Positions 9,304 to 20,433 of a DNA stretch of 64,000 nt are shown one piece after another. The DNA comes from Chthoniobacter flavus Ellin428 (GTDB taxonomy: Bacteria; Verrucomicrobiota; Verrucomicrobiia; Chthoniobacterales; Chthoniobacteraceae): the NCBI RefSeq assembly GCF_000173075.1, contig NZ_ABVL01000001.1, positions 62,001-126,000 of the forward strand, read 5' to 3'. Position 1 is the first letter of the stretch, and each line of letters begins with the position of its first letter. A model generated the notes under the pieces. The model did no database searches, had not been told where the DNA came from, and saw nothing but the letters and a program-made list of their open reading frames with translations. A program made the translations under genes and the position numbers.

Positions 9304-9508
9304 GCAGAGGTCACAGCGCGGCGGAGCCGCAACCAAAAGGGGAGCCACGAACATTCGAAAAGACAGGGAAGGGAAAGTGACCCGCGAATCACCCGAATGA
9401 CGCGAATGATCTGCCCTCACTGGTGTTATTTGCGTGATTCGCGGGCCAAAAATTCTACGCGTCGTGCGGACATTTTCATGGTTAGCACTGCAGAGGACCG
9501 CAGAGAGG
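9304..9508. repeat. Long family-E repeat, copy 1
   Basis: Contains an inner imperfect palindrome of units such as CCCGCGAATCACCCGAATGACGCG and TTGCGTGATTCGCGGG. These are flanked by AACCAAAAGGGGAGCCACGA on the left and CATTTTCATGGTTAGCACTG on the right. A near-identical copy lies in reverse orientation at 14435–14636. No coding frame is supported, so it may be a non-autonomous element. Confidence 0.8.
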
Positions 9509-9517
9509 AAGAGCTTT

Positions 9518-9550
9518 AAACCGCGAATGGGCGCCAATAGACGCGAATAT
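9518..9550. repeat. Family-E half-palindrome
   Basis: ACCGCGAATGGGCGCCAATA followed by GACGCGAAT matches one arm of the palindromes at 50291–50374 and 62672–62755. The opposite arm is absent. Confidence 0.6.
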
Positions 9551-9741
9551 GTTCAGCGGAGATGGTTCGCGTGACTGCGAGAGCTTGGAAAGTCCGCTTC
9601 GGCGGGACGCCGAAACCAACACCCGGGACGAGTGTGCTCCCCGGAACTCTGGCGCCTCGCTGGTTGTCAACGCGGCGCTGCTATTGCGGCACCGCGTAGC
9701 GGGACGCGCAACCGGGCGCTCTTCTGCGAATCACGTACAGC

Positions 9742-10281
9742 ATGAACCGTTGTTCCTGGTTTAACCGTTTTGCCAAGGGATCGGCCCGGGCTACGGGCAA
9801 ACCGATGGCTTTCCTTCTGGCGGCGGCGACGATTGTTGTCTGGGCCATCACCGGACCGATCTTTAAGTTCAGTGATACGTGGCAGCTGGTGATCAATACC
9901 GGCACCACCATCGTCACCTTCCTGATGGTTTTCCTGATTCAGAACACTCAGAACCGCGATAGCGACGCGATTCAGATCAAGCTGGATGAGTTGATTCGCG
10001 CGACCAAGGGAGCGCATACAGCGTTACTCGATCTGGAGGAACTCGATGATGAAGACCTGGCGCGGATTCGGGAGCTTTACGTGGAGATCGCGGCGAAATC
10101 ACGGAAGAAGATGGAAGCGGGCCAGGAGGATACGGGGACGCCGTTTGTACATATTGATAGTGGGGGCGGGAGTGGCGCGGCTTCGCGGGAGGGAAAGGCA
10201 GAACATCCAACACCCAACACCCAACATCCAACATCCAATGGCGAGCCGCGGGACCGGTCTGGTTCGCCGTCGGGGGTGTGA
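9742..10281 (+). CDS. Low-affinity iron permease family membrane protein
   Basis: A 179-residue protein. Two hydrophobic helices (about residues 25–46 and 50–73) enclose the family-typical segments AITGPIFKFSDTWQL and TFLMVFLIQNTQNRDSDAIQ, followed by KLDELIRATKGAHTALLDLE. This matches the low-affinity iron permease family, cytoplasmic-membrane proteins proposed to move Fe2+ or other divalent metals; transport by this protein is inferred. The last ~30 residues (from AEHPTPNTQHPTSN) are encoded by intergenic repeat C and resemble nothing in the family, so the repeat appears to have extended the reading frame. Confidence 0.82.
   Translation: MNRCSWFNRFAKGSARATGKPMAFLLAAATIVVWAITGPIFKFSDTWQLVINTGTTIVTFLMVFLIQNTQNRDSDAIQIKLDELIRATKGAHTALLDLEELDDEDLARIRELYVEIAAKSRKKMEAGQEDTGTPFVHIDSGGGSGAASREGKAEHPTPNTQHPTSNGEPRDRSGSPSGV
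10199..10243. repeat. Family-C unit array, left arm inside the permease 3' end
   Basis: Tandem degenerate units CAACACC/CAACATC run through the last codons of the permease gene. The inverted partner arm is at 10685–10772. Confidence 0.7.
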
Positions 10282-10316
10282 AATGCGGTTGGGGGGAGCA
10301 AAGAGCGGCTTCGAAA

Positions 10317-10570
10317 TTAGCAGTAGCGGTCCAAAAAAATTTGCGGTCATCCTGAGCGAAGCGGGGAAGCATGGGCGGAGCGAAGGACCTCTGATCTCCG
10401 TGGGTTTTCGTGCGGAGCTTTCCCAACTTGCACGCGACCCCGTGCCCATCCCCACTCGCCGCCTTCGCCCGCGGAGATCAGAGGTCCTTCGCTACGTGCC
10501 CCGCCCGCCTTCGCCCACCGGGGCACTTCGCTCAGGATGACGGGCTTTTTTGGAGCGCTGTCGCTAAATG
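10317..10570. repeat. Family-F long inverted repeat
   Basis: The left arm (about 10317–10410) contains GCGGTCATCCTGAGCGAAGC and GAAGGACCTCTGATCTCCG. The right arm (about 10466–10570) contains their reverse complements, including CACTTCGCTCAGGATGACGG. Both arms extend outward through matching AAAAAA-tract and TAGC segments. A half copy is at 14335–14412. Confidence 0.8.
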
Positions 10571-10684
10571 CGAATGCTCCAGCCGACTCGCACGTTACTG
10601 CGCGACCGCTCATTCATCGTGCAACCGTGAACAATCCCTTCCCGAAAACCTCGCAGGCGCGCGGCCGCGGAGTGGCCCCGCGGT

Positions 10685-10772
10685 GGCCCATTGGATGTTG
10701 GGCGTTGGATGTTGAGCCGAGGCTTTGCGAGACGCCCATGGTGCCGTGGGGGCAATGTTGGGTGTTCTGCCT
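10685..10772. repeat. Family-C unit array, right arm
   Basis: GGCCCATTGGATGTTGGGCG and CAATGTTGGGTGTTCTGCC are the reverse complement of the left arm at 10199–10243. They are interrupted by about 35 bases of unrelated sequence. Confidence 0.7.
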
Positions 10773-10773
10773 T

Positions 10774-14103
<3,330 letters not shown>

Positions 14104-14261
14104 GGTAACGACGCCCCGGCTTCATTGGGGCAAAAGTGCGAAGGTTCTAACAGCGGCAGAGGGGATGCGCAAATGGGGAAATGGTGAAAATCACGAGCAT
14201 AGGGGATTTTTTAAAACGCAGATTCGACGCTTTAGGAGAAGTCCGTGGTGCCGTGGGAACA

Positions 14262-14292
14262 AACGCGGAGACGCAGAGACGCAGAGGAGGGA
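14262..14292. repeat. Family-G unit array
   Basis: ACGCGGAGACGCAGAGACGC followed by AGAGG: tandem units of the type also seen at 53459–53593. Confidence 0.55.
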
Positions 14293-14334
14293 GGCGCGAC
14301 GCGATGGGCACGTAGTCACGTGCGGAACGGTGGA

Positions 14335-14412
14335 AGCTCCGCGCAAAAACCCCCGGAAATTGGAGGTCCTTCGACTCCGCCCATGCTTCCCCGCTTCGCT
14401 CAGGATGACGGC
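14335..14412. repeat. Family-F half copy
   Basis: GGAGGTCCTTCGACTCCGCC and CGCTTCGCTCAGGATGACGG match the right arm of the palindrome at 10317–10570. No left arm is present. Confidence 0.65.
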
Positions 14413-14434
14413 GTTTTTTGGGGGGGCGCTTCGC

Positions 14435-14636
14435 GCTTTTCTTCTCTGCAGTGCTAACCATGAAAATGTCCGCACGACGCGTAGAATTTTTGGCCCGCGA
14501 ATCACGCAAATAACACGAATGAGGGCAGATCATTCGCGTCATTCGGGTGATTCGCGGGTCACTTTCCCTTCCCTGTCTTTTCGCATGTTCGTGGCTCCCC
14601 TTTTGGTTGCGGCTTTGCCGCGCCGCGCCTCTGCGT
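14435..14636. repeat. Long family-E repeat, copy 2 (inverted)
   Basis: The reverse complement of 9304–9508 with few differences by eye: GTGCTAACCATGAAAATGTC, the inner CGCGAATCACGCAAAT palindrome, and TCGTGGCTCCCCTTTTGGTT. It ends just before the hemB stop codon. Confidence 0.8.
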
Positions 14637-14644
14637 TTTAAAAC

Positions 14645-15634
14645 CTACTTCTTCCCCGCCAGCCACCCCGCGACCTGCCGGGCCCAATAGGTGATGATGA
14701 GGTCGGCGCCGGCGCGTTTGAAGGCGAGCATTTGTTCCAGTACGGTAGCGCGTTCGTCGAGCCAGCCGGCTTGGGCGGCGGCTTTGACCATGGCGTACTC
14801 GCCGCTGACGTTGTAGACGGCGGTGGGGAGGCCGAAGCGCTCTTTCACCCGCCAGAGAATGTCGAGATACGGGAGGCCGGGCTTGACCATGACGAGGTCG
14901 GCGCCTTCCTCGATATCGAGGGCGGTCTCGCGCAGGGCTTCGCGGGCGTTGGCGGCGTCCATCTGGTAGGTGCGGCGGTCGCCGGCGGCGGGGGCGCTCT
15001 CCGCGGCGTCGCGGAAGGGGCCGTAGTGCGCGGAGGCGAACTTGGCCGCGTAGCTCATGATGATCGTGTCCTGGAAGCCGGCGGCATCGAGTCCGGTGCG
15101 CATGGCGCCGATGCGGCCGTCCATCATGTCGCTCGGTGCGACGATGTCGGCGCCAGCCTCCGCGTGGGAGACGGCGGTCTTCACCAGCAGCTCGACGGAG
15201 GCGTCGTTTTCGACGTGCGCCTGGTCGCCATGGAAATGGGTGATGCCGCAGTGGCCGTGGCTCATGAATTCGCAGAGGCACACATCGGTGATGACGAGCA
15301 AGTCCGGGCGTGCGGCTTTCAAGACCCGCACGGCGCGCTGCACGACACCATCCTTCGCATAGGCCTGCGAGGCGCGTTCATCCTTTACCTCCGGAATGCC
15401 GAAGAGCAGGACGGCGGAAATGCCTTCGTCGTGGGCGGCGAGTGCCTCAGCGATCAATTCTTTTTCCGAGAGCTGAAAGACGCCCGGCATGCTGGCCACG
15501 GGCACCCGCCCGGTGACCTTTTCGCTGACGAAGAGCGGGAGGATGAGATCATCGACGGTGACTGCATTCTCGCGCACGAGATCGCGGAGGGTCGGCGACG
15601 AACGCAGACGGCGGGGACGCTTCGACAGATGCAT
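14645..15634 (-). CDS. hemB: Delta-aminolevulinic acid dehydratase (porphobilinogen synthase)
   Basis: A 329-residue protein of family-typical length. It condenses two 5-aminolevulinate molecules to porphobilinogen in the cytoplasm, the first common step of tetrapyrrole synthesis. The zinc-site cysteines are present in DVCLCEFMSHGHCG (C119, C121, C129), so it is a Zn-type enzyme. The two Schiff-base lysines are in SYAAKFAS (K198) and VMVKPGLPYLD (K251). The start codon lies about 20 bases from a family-A palindrome (15653–15733) that occupies its upstream region. No other haem genes are in the window. Confidence 0.98.
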   Translation of the reverse strand: MHLSKRPRRLRSSPTLRDLVRENAVTVDDLILPLFVSEKVTGRVPVASMPGVFQLSEKELIAEALAAHDEGISAVLLFGIPEVKDERASQAYAKDGVVQRAVRVLKAARPDLLVITDVCLCEFMSHGHCGITHFHGDQAHVENDASVELLVKTAVSHAEAGADIVAPSDMMDGRIGAMRTGLDAAGFQDTIIMSYAAKFASAHYGPFRDAAESAPAAGDRRTYQMDAANAREALRETALDIEEGADLVMVKPGLPYLDILWRVKERFGLPTAVYNVSGEYAMVKAAAQAGWLDERATVLEQMLAFKRAGADLIITYWARQVAGWLAGKK

Positions 15635-15652
15635 GGATTCTCGGGCTTTCTT

Positions 15653-15733
15653 CTTAATCTTAATCTTTATCTTACTCTTACTCTTTCACTGCTGAAGAGG
15701 GATTAAGATTACGATTACGGTTAAGATTAAGAG
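15653..15733. repeat. Family-A palindromic heptamer repeat, copy 1
   Basis: CTTAATCTTAATCTTTATCT and related units on the left pair with GATTAAGATTACGATTACGG and TTAAGATTAAG on the right, around a GC-containing loop. It fills the gap between hemB and the secreted-protein gene and so overlaps the probable hemB promoter zone. Confidence 0.75.
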
Positions 15734-15745
15734 GCCGGGCGACCC

Positions 15746-16636
15746 TCAATTCTTCGGGATATTCGGCGGCCGGTCGGAAAGCTTCGGCAGATCGTTGGCG
15801 CGGATCTCCGGGGCGACGGCGTTTTCGCGTTTGCCGCCGATAATCTCGAGGCCACCCGCAACAGTATGGCGCAAGGTCGGCCGGGTCTTGGGCGCGGAGT
15901 AATTCACCTGGCCGCCAAATTCACCCGCCGAGGTCACCTTGGTCAGCACATAGGCGCGCATGCCGATGAGGTGCAGGACGTAAAGATTGTTATTGGAGTC
16001 GAATTCGACCTGCGGCTGGACGTTGTCGAGGATGCGACCGATCGGGAAGGTGCAGTAGACCATGCCGTCATCCTGGCCTTCGACGCGGACGTAGAGCGTA
16101 TTCGTTTCGCCGACCTCATGCGAAAGCAGCGAGAAGATGCGCATCTGACCAGCGTTCGGCTGGCCTTCAGGAATGCCGGCGGTCCGCTTCCAGATGAGAT
16201 GGCCCTCGTTCACGTCGATGAAGGTGGGGCGCGAGACGAAGAACTTATCGAGGCCGGAGTAGTAGATGGAGGCCTGGATGCGGAATTGGCCCTCGCCGCC
16301 CATCTCGTAGAGTTCGTTGAGGTTGACGGTGCGCTTGACGGTTTCGCCCGCCTTTACCACGAACGGCGCCAGCTTGTAGTGCAGATCGCGGGGCGGGATC
16401 ATGTGATCGTCCTCGCCCATGATGCGGAAGCCGAACCACTGATACTCGTCGGTGTCCGAGAGCGTGATGTCGCGCCCGGCGCGATTGGTCACGAGCACGG
16501 TGGCGATGATCGGTTCGTAGAGCAGATGGAAGCGCTGCTTGATGGAACATTCCACGGTGATCTGCGCATGGGCGGCGGTGGCCAGGCAGCAGACCGCGAG
16601 GCAGAAGAGGAGCAGCGAGCGTAGGAGCTTCATCAT
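15746..16636 (-). CDS. Secreted protein with immunoglobulin-like N-terminal domain, unknown function
   Basis: A 296-residue protein with a clear signal peptide (MMKLLRSLLLFCLAVCCLAT, cleavage probably at AHA-Q). Residues ~25–120 look like a beta-sandwich (TVECSIKQRFHLLYEPIIAT, VLVTNRAGRDITL, then VVKAGETVKRTVNLNELY), resembling bacterial Ig-like or BsuPI-type domains. The rest is beta-rich and unrecognised, ending in a Pro-rich tail. Its ATG overlaps the stop of the response regulator fusion by 4 bases (ATGA), so it is the third gene of that operon. It may be the extracytoplasmic partner of the fusion's FGE-like domain; that is inference only. Confidence 0.75.
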   Translation of the reverse strand: MMKLLRSLLLFCLAVCCLATAAHAQITVECSIKQRFHLLYEPIIATVLVTNRAGRDITLSDTDEYQWFGFRIMGEDDHMIPPRDLHYKLAPFVVKAGETVKRTVNLNELYEMGGEGQFRIQASIYYSGLDKFFVSRPTFIDVNEGHLIWKRTAGIPEGQPNAGQMRIFSLLSHEVGETNTLYVRVEGQDDGMVYCTFPIGRILDNVQPQVEFDSNNNLYVLHLIGMRAYVLTKVTSAGEFGGQVNYSAPKTRPTLRHTVAGGLEIIGGKRENAVAPEIRANDLPKLSDRPPNIPKN

Positions 16637-19002
16637 TTTTTGGCAGGGGGGGTGTGGCTCACTGTCCGGAATCCAATCGTTTCGTCAACTTTGTTGGGAT
16701 CGATTTCTGCACGTTTATCGAGATTGACCTCTTTCGCGGCAAAGCTGCCGCCCTTGACGATCGCCCTGCGCTTCGCGGCGTCCCAGCTGCCGGTCCATTC
16801 GCTGACGTTGCCGGCCATGCCGATGACGCCGAACGGACTCTTGTCCCCCTTGATCTTGTCGACCGGGTTCCAGAAGTTGTAGCCGTCCACGGCGCCCTTG
16901 GCGTCCGGGTGATTCGGGTCATGATCGATCCCGGAATTGACGTTCTTCGGGTTGAAATCATCGCTGCCGGGGAATTTGAAGCCCTTGGTGCCGCGCGCGG
17001 CCTTTTCCCACTCTTCTTCGGTCGGCAGTTCGCGGCCCTTCCACTTGGCGTAGGCGTAGGCATCCCAGTAATCCACCTCCATGACAGGGCAGTTCAGGTC
17101 GATCTTCACACCCCGCGCCGCTTTGCCGGCCTTGGCGTTCTGATAGTAAATCTCCCAGTGCTCCGGCTTGTGCATGGCCGCGGTTTTCACGCGCGGCTGG
17201 CGCGGATCGTCGTATTCCGAGGTCGGGTGTTGCTCGAGGAATTGGACGAATTTCGCGTACTGGCCATAGGTGACCTCGTATTTATCAATCCAGAATTCGG
17301 GCAGCGTCTTCGATTCGCCGACGGCAAAGATGAATTCGCCGGCGGGAATATCCACCTGCTCGTCGAGGTTGCGCTCGTTGCTCGAGTAAACCCAGAAGAT
17401 GAGGACGATGGTGAGGATGATGAGACTGCAGACGCTGGCGACACTGAAGTAGAGCGTGCGCTTCTGCTGCTTGCGCGCGAGTTCCACGGCGGCGATGGCG
17501 GCGCGGTCCTGGGCGCTGATCTTCGCAGCCTCGATGGGAATGACTTTCGGCTCGATGGCCTTGATGCCCTGCAGGACCTTTCCCCAAGTGGTGAGCGCGT
17601 CGGGCCCGGTCTGGACCATGCCCTTCAGCAAATCCCGCAAACCCGGATTGAGCGACTGCACGGCGGGCAACACGCTGAGCATGATGCGGCCGAGGATCTT
17701 GATTTCCTCTTCCGGCGGCAATTGCTCATCGGTGGCTTGCTCGGCGAGGTTCGCGAGATGCGACTGGCCATTCTTGCCCACAGAGATGCTGGAGGCGTCG
17801 GGCACCTGGTGCGGGATATTGTGCGAGTCGAGATAGGCGAGACCTTCGGAGGCGACGCGGAGGATTTTCAGCGCGGAGATTTCATCCAGCTTGCTGCCGG
17901 CGGCCTTGAGTTGGGCGAGGTTTGTGCCGTCGACGTATTCGTGCGCGTAGAAGTAGCGGCCGTTGGCTTCGCCCGCTTCGTACACGGCGATGATCGACGG
18001 GTGTTGCACCTGCGCCTTGGCGCGCGCGTCGGCGATGAAGCGATCGCGGGTGTCCGGATCGTCAGCCTTGTCGGCATCGAGGATTTCGATCCCCACCGGG
18101 CGATTGATGGAAACCTGGACGGCGAAATAAACACTGCCCAAGCGGCCTTCGGCGATCTTCTGGTCGAGCAGGTAGGCGCCAAAAAGCTGGCCGGCCAATT
18201 CACCCGGGTCGGAAGCCTCGACCAACTGCGTGCCCAAGGATCCGATGGAGGTGTCTTCTTCGGTCTCGGGTTCAAACTCGGGCTCGACAGGAGGTGGCGG
18301 CGCGACAGGCGCACGCGGAACGGGAGCGGTGGCGGCCTTTGGCACCGCGGTGGCCCTGGCGGTTGCCGCCGGCGCCGGTTGCTGGGTCGCGGGACGCGGA
18401 GCGGCCTGGGGCGCGCTGGGCGCGGGCACCGGCTGTATCTTGGTCGTACCGGGAACGCGCACGGTCGCGTGAGCTCCCGAGGGGACAGCACGCGGGGCGG
18501 GCGCTGCCTTCTTCGGAGCCGCTGGGCCGCCTCCACGGGCATCCGGTGGCAGCTCGATCCGCATCGTCGGTTGATCGACCACGTCCATGGGCGAAGGCCC
18601 ACGCACGGGAATGGCCGCGCGCGGCACTGCGGCCGGGGCCGCCGGCTGGGCGGAAAGCATCTCCCGGGCGATCGCCGCCAGCAATTCCTCCCCTTGGAAG
18701 GGCTTGGTGAGCAATTGGTGATTCGATGTTTGCTCGGGGTAATCGCTGAGATCGTAGCCGGTAATGAAAATCGTGCGGATACCGGGATATTGCGACACCA
18801 GGTGGTCGCGCAGGGTGAAGCCGTCCATGGGCTCCATCACCACGTCGGTGATCAGCAGATCCACGCCCCCCAGGGCCGCCGCGTTTTCCAAAGCTTTTTG
18901 ACCATTGGTCGCCACACGCACTTCATGGCCCGGGAGGGTCTTGAGGCTGGCGAGCAGGTTCTGGATTATGGCCGTGTCGTCATCGACCAGCAGAATTCTC
19001 AT
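16633..19002 (-). CDS. Response regulator–pseudokinase–transmembrane–FGE-like fusion
   Basis: A 789-residue protein. Residues 1–115 are a CheY-type receiver domain with acidic D7/D8, phosphoacceptor D53 in LLITDVVMEP, T81 and K100 in LLTKPF. Residues ~118–245 are a Pro/Ala-rich linker. Residues ~275–485 have the Ser/Thr kinase fold but not its chemistry: the VAIK lysine is Glu307 (VGIE), HRD is replaced by SHNIPHQVPDASS, and there is no DFG, so it is a pseudokinase. A transmembrane helix (about 517–540) leads to an FGE/sulfatase-modifying-factor-like domain (PAGEFIF, LPTEEEWEKAARG, GVIGMAGNVSEWTGSW, VKGGSF) that also lacks catalytic cysteines. It overlaps both neighbours by 4 bases, forming a three-gene operon. 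It probably links cytoplasmic phosphorelay input to an extracytoplasmic binding domain, or the reverse. Confidence 0.88.
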   Translation of the reverse strand: MRILLVDDDTAIIQNLLASLKTLPGHEVRVATNGQKALENAAALGGVDLLITDVVMEPMDGFTLRDHLVSQYPGIRTIFITGYDLSDYPEQTSNHQLLTKPFQGEELLAAIAREMLSAQPAAPAAVPRAAIPVRGPSPMDVVDQPTMRIELPPDARGGGPAAPKKAAPAPRAVPSGAHATVRVPGTTKIQPVPAPSAPQAAPRPATQQPAPAATARATAVPKAATAPVPRAPVAPPPPVEPEFEPETEEDTSIGSLGTQLVEASDPGELAGQLFGAYLLDQKIAEGRLGSVYFAVQVSINRPVGIEILDADKADDPDTRDRFIADARAKAQVQHPSIIAVYEAGEANGRYFYAHEYVDGTNLAQLKAAGSKLDEISALKILRVASEGLAYLDSHNIPHQVPDASSISVGKNGQSHLANLAEQATDEQLPPEEEIKILGRIMLSVLPAVQSLNPGLRDLLKGMVQTGPDALTTWGKVLQGIKAIEPKVIPIEAAKISAQDRAAIAAVELARKQQKRTLYFSVASVCSLIILTIVLIFWVYSSNERNLDEQVDIPAGEFIFAVGESKTLPEFWIDKYEVTYGQYAKFVQFLEQHPTSEYDDPRQPRVKTAAMHKPEHWEIYYQNAKAGKAARGVKIDLNCPVMEVDYWDAYAYAKWKGRELPTEEEWEKAARGTKGFKFPGSDDFNPKNVNSGIDHDPNHPDAKGAVDGYNFWNPVDKIKGDKSPFGVIGMAGNVSEWTGSWDAAKRRAIVKGGSFAAKEVNLDKRAEIDPNKVDETIGFRTVSHTPPAKK

Positions 19003-20120
19003 TTCTCGTTCTCTTTCGGAAGGGTGGGGGGTGGCGGATACTGTTGCGCGAGACGCTCGGGTTGAGCGGTCGCGGCTTGAAGTTGCTGCTTGTAATAGAT
19101 GCGCACGATATAGCCAAAGTATTTCAGGCTGTCGTGCTTCGCGGCGCGCTCGGGCTTGGGAAGTTGGTATTCAACCGTGAGCTCTTCGGTGTCGGTGTCC
19201 GCCCAGTCGGCCGGCGGCGTCGCCCAACGGGATTGCACGTTCGCGCTGGTCGGGACGACGTTCTGCTCATTCGCGATGTCGTAGAAGAGGACGTGAATGA
19301 CGAGGTCCTTCACATCGACGTGCGCCTTGGGCCGGGCCTTGATCGGGATGTGCAGGAGGAAGTGCTTGGCGGAATTATCGTCGTGCAGGTCCTCCTCCTT
19401 GACCTGCAGGAGGCCGAGCATGGCACCGGCATTGATGCCATCGATGGCGGCAGAAGTATCGACTGGGGTGCTGTTCTGCTGCGGCGCGGGACCGACGACC
19501 GGCGGCTTGGCAACCTGGCGCAGAGCATAGGCTTGCGAAGCTTCGAGTTTGGCCTTGGCCGCCTGGTAGGCGACACCCGCGGAATCGCCCATCTCGTAAA
19601 TCTTGCGCCAGCTCTCCGCGGCTTTGTCGGCCATGCCCATCTTGTCGTAGGTAATGGCCAGTTCGGTGATCGGAACCGCGCTCCTGGCGTCGATCGTCGC
19701 GGCCTCGCGGAACTTGGTGATGGCGGTGCTCATGTCGCCGCGCTCGCGCAATTCCTTGCCCTGCAACACGAGTTCATCGAAGCGATTCGCCGGTTCGGCG
19801 GCCGTCGGCCGGTTCGGCACCGGGGTGGGACGGGAAGGCTCCGTGCTGGACGAATTGGTCGTGAAAGACTGCTTGGGCTCGCTCAACGGATTCGCCCCCA
19901 CATCCAGCGACCCAGGTTGCTGCATGGGGATGTGCTCCAGAGTCGTGGAGGGCACGACCTGGGCCATGAGTGTGGGCGGAGGCGCCCCGCTGCGTGCGCG
20001 TTTAACAAAAGCCCAACCGATAAGGACCAGTTGCAAAACCGCGCCCAGCCCCAGTATGCTGATGGCGATACTGAATGTCTTGCCTACGGGCTGATTGGTG
20101 ATGGGGGAGGCGGTAAGCAT
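18999..20120 (-). CDS. Membrane-anchored TPR protein, unknown function
   Basis: A 373-residue protein. An N-terminal transmembrane helix (SIAISILGLGAVLQLVLIGW) is followed by a Pro/Ser-rich linker. About two to three TPR units follow (residues ~115–200: ELVLQGKELRERGDMSTAIT, KFREAATI, YDKMGMADKAAESWRKIYEM). The C-terminal ~170 residues are beta-rich (KHFLLHIPIKARPKAHVDVK, DLVIHVLFYDIAN) with a Pro-rich tail, and are not recognised. It is first in the operon with the receiver–pseudokinase–FGE-like fusion, overlapping it by 4 bases. It is a likely scaffold or assembly partner of that protein in the membrane. Confidence 0.75.
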   Translation of the reverse strand: MLTASPITNQPVGKTFSIAISILGLGAVLQLVLIGWAFVKRARSGAPPPTLMAQVVPSTTLEHIPMQQPGSLDVGANPLSEPKQSFTTNSSSTEPSRPTPVPNRPTAAEPANRFDELVLQGKELRERGDMSTAITKFREAATIDARSAVPITELAITYDKMGMADKAAESWRKIYEMGDSAGVAYQAAKAKLEASQAYALRQVAKPPVVGPAPQQNSTPVDTSAAIDGINAGAMLGLLQVKEEDLHDDNSAKHFLLHIPIKARPKAHVDVKDLVIHVLFYDIANEQNVVPTSANVQSRWATPPADWADTDTEELTVEYQLPKPERAAKHDSLKYFGYIVRIYYKQQLQAATAQPERLAQQYPPPPTLPKENEK

Positions 20121-20433
20121 AGTCCCGAAAGTCGCCCAGAGTAGGTTTGGGCCGGGAAGGTGTCAAACGAGGGTTATTTTTCGAGGAATTTGAAGATCGG
20201 GCGAGCTGCGGGAGAATACGGGAGTCGGCTTCTGGAAAACCCGAAAACCGCGTGCGGGGCTCCAACGGACCAGAAACCGTGCCAACCCGGCATAAGCACT
20301 TTTGGCAAATTGCCGCGTCTTATTACTAATGAGGTTTAATATTTCTCGATGCCGCCGGGTTTGGTGTATGCGAAATGTCGGTCTTCCCGCCGACTCCCTT
20401 TACCCCCGTTTCCTTTCTATCCCGACTTTCCCC
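20121..20433. other. Divergent promoter region, TPR operon and TolC-type gene
   Basis: About 310 bases between divergently transcribed genes. No repeat, terminator or coding frame is supported. Both promoters must be here, but I could not pick −35/−10 boxes with confidence. Confidence 0.45.

Larger units (their letters stand above)
9190..9741. other. Repeat-rich intergenic region before the iron permease gene
   Basis: No gene is supported. The stretch is mostly occupied by a long family-E repeat copy (9304–9508) and a half-palindrome (9518–9550). The start region of the divergent repeat-protein operon (from 9189) lies at the left end. Confidence 0.6.
10282..10773. other. Repeat-filled gap between permease and carB
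   Basis: No gene is supported. The gap is almost entirely nested palindromes: family F arms at 10317–10570 inside family C arms at 10199–10243 and 10685–10772. It separates two convergent genes. Confidence 0.7.
14104..14644. other. Repeat-filled gap between hemB and carB
   Basis: No gene is supported. The stretch holds a family-G unit array (about 14262–14292), a family-F half copy (14335–14412) and the second long family-E copy (14435–14636). The carB promoter must lie near 14104–14250, where no clear −35/−10 pair was recognised. Confidence 0.6.

Noticed and set aside
15653..15733. Possible CRISPR array from the short repeated units
   Set aside because: Units are 7–8 bases, degenerate and palindromic, without spacers of constant length or cas genes.
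16654..19065. 803-residue open frame antisense to the receiver–pseudokinase fusion
   Set aside because: The minus-strand frame has unmistakable domains and operon overlaps; the plus-strand frame has none.
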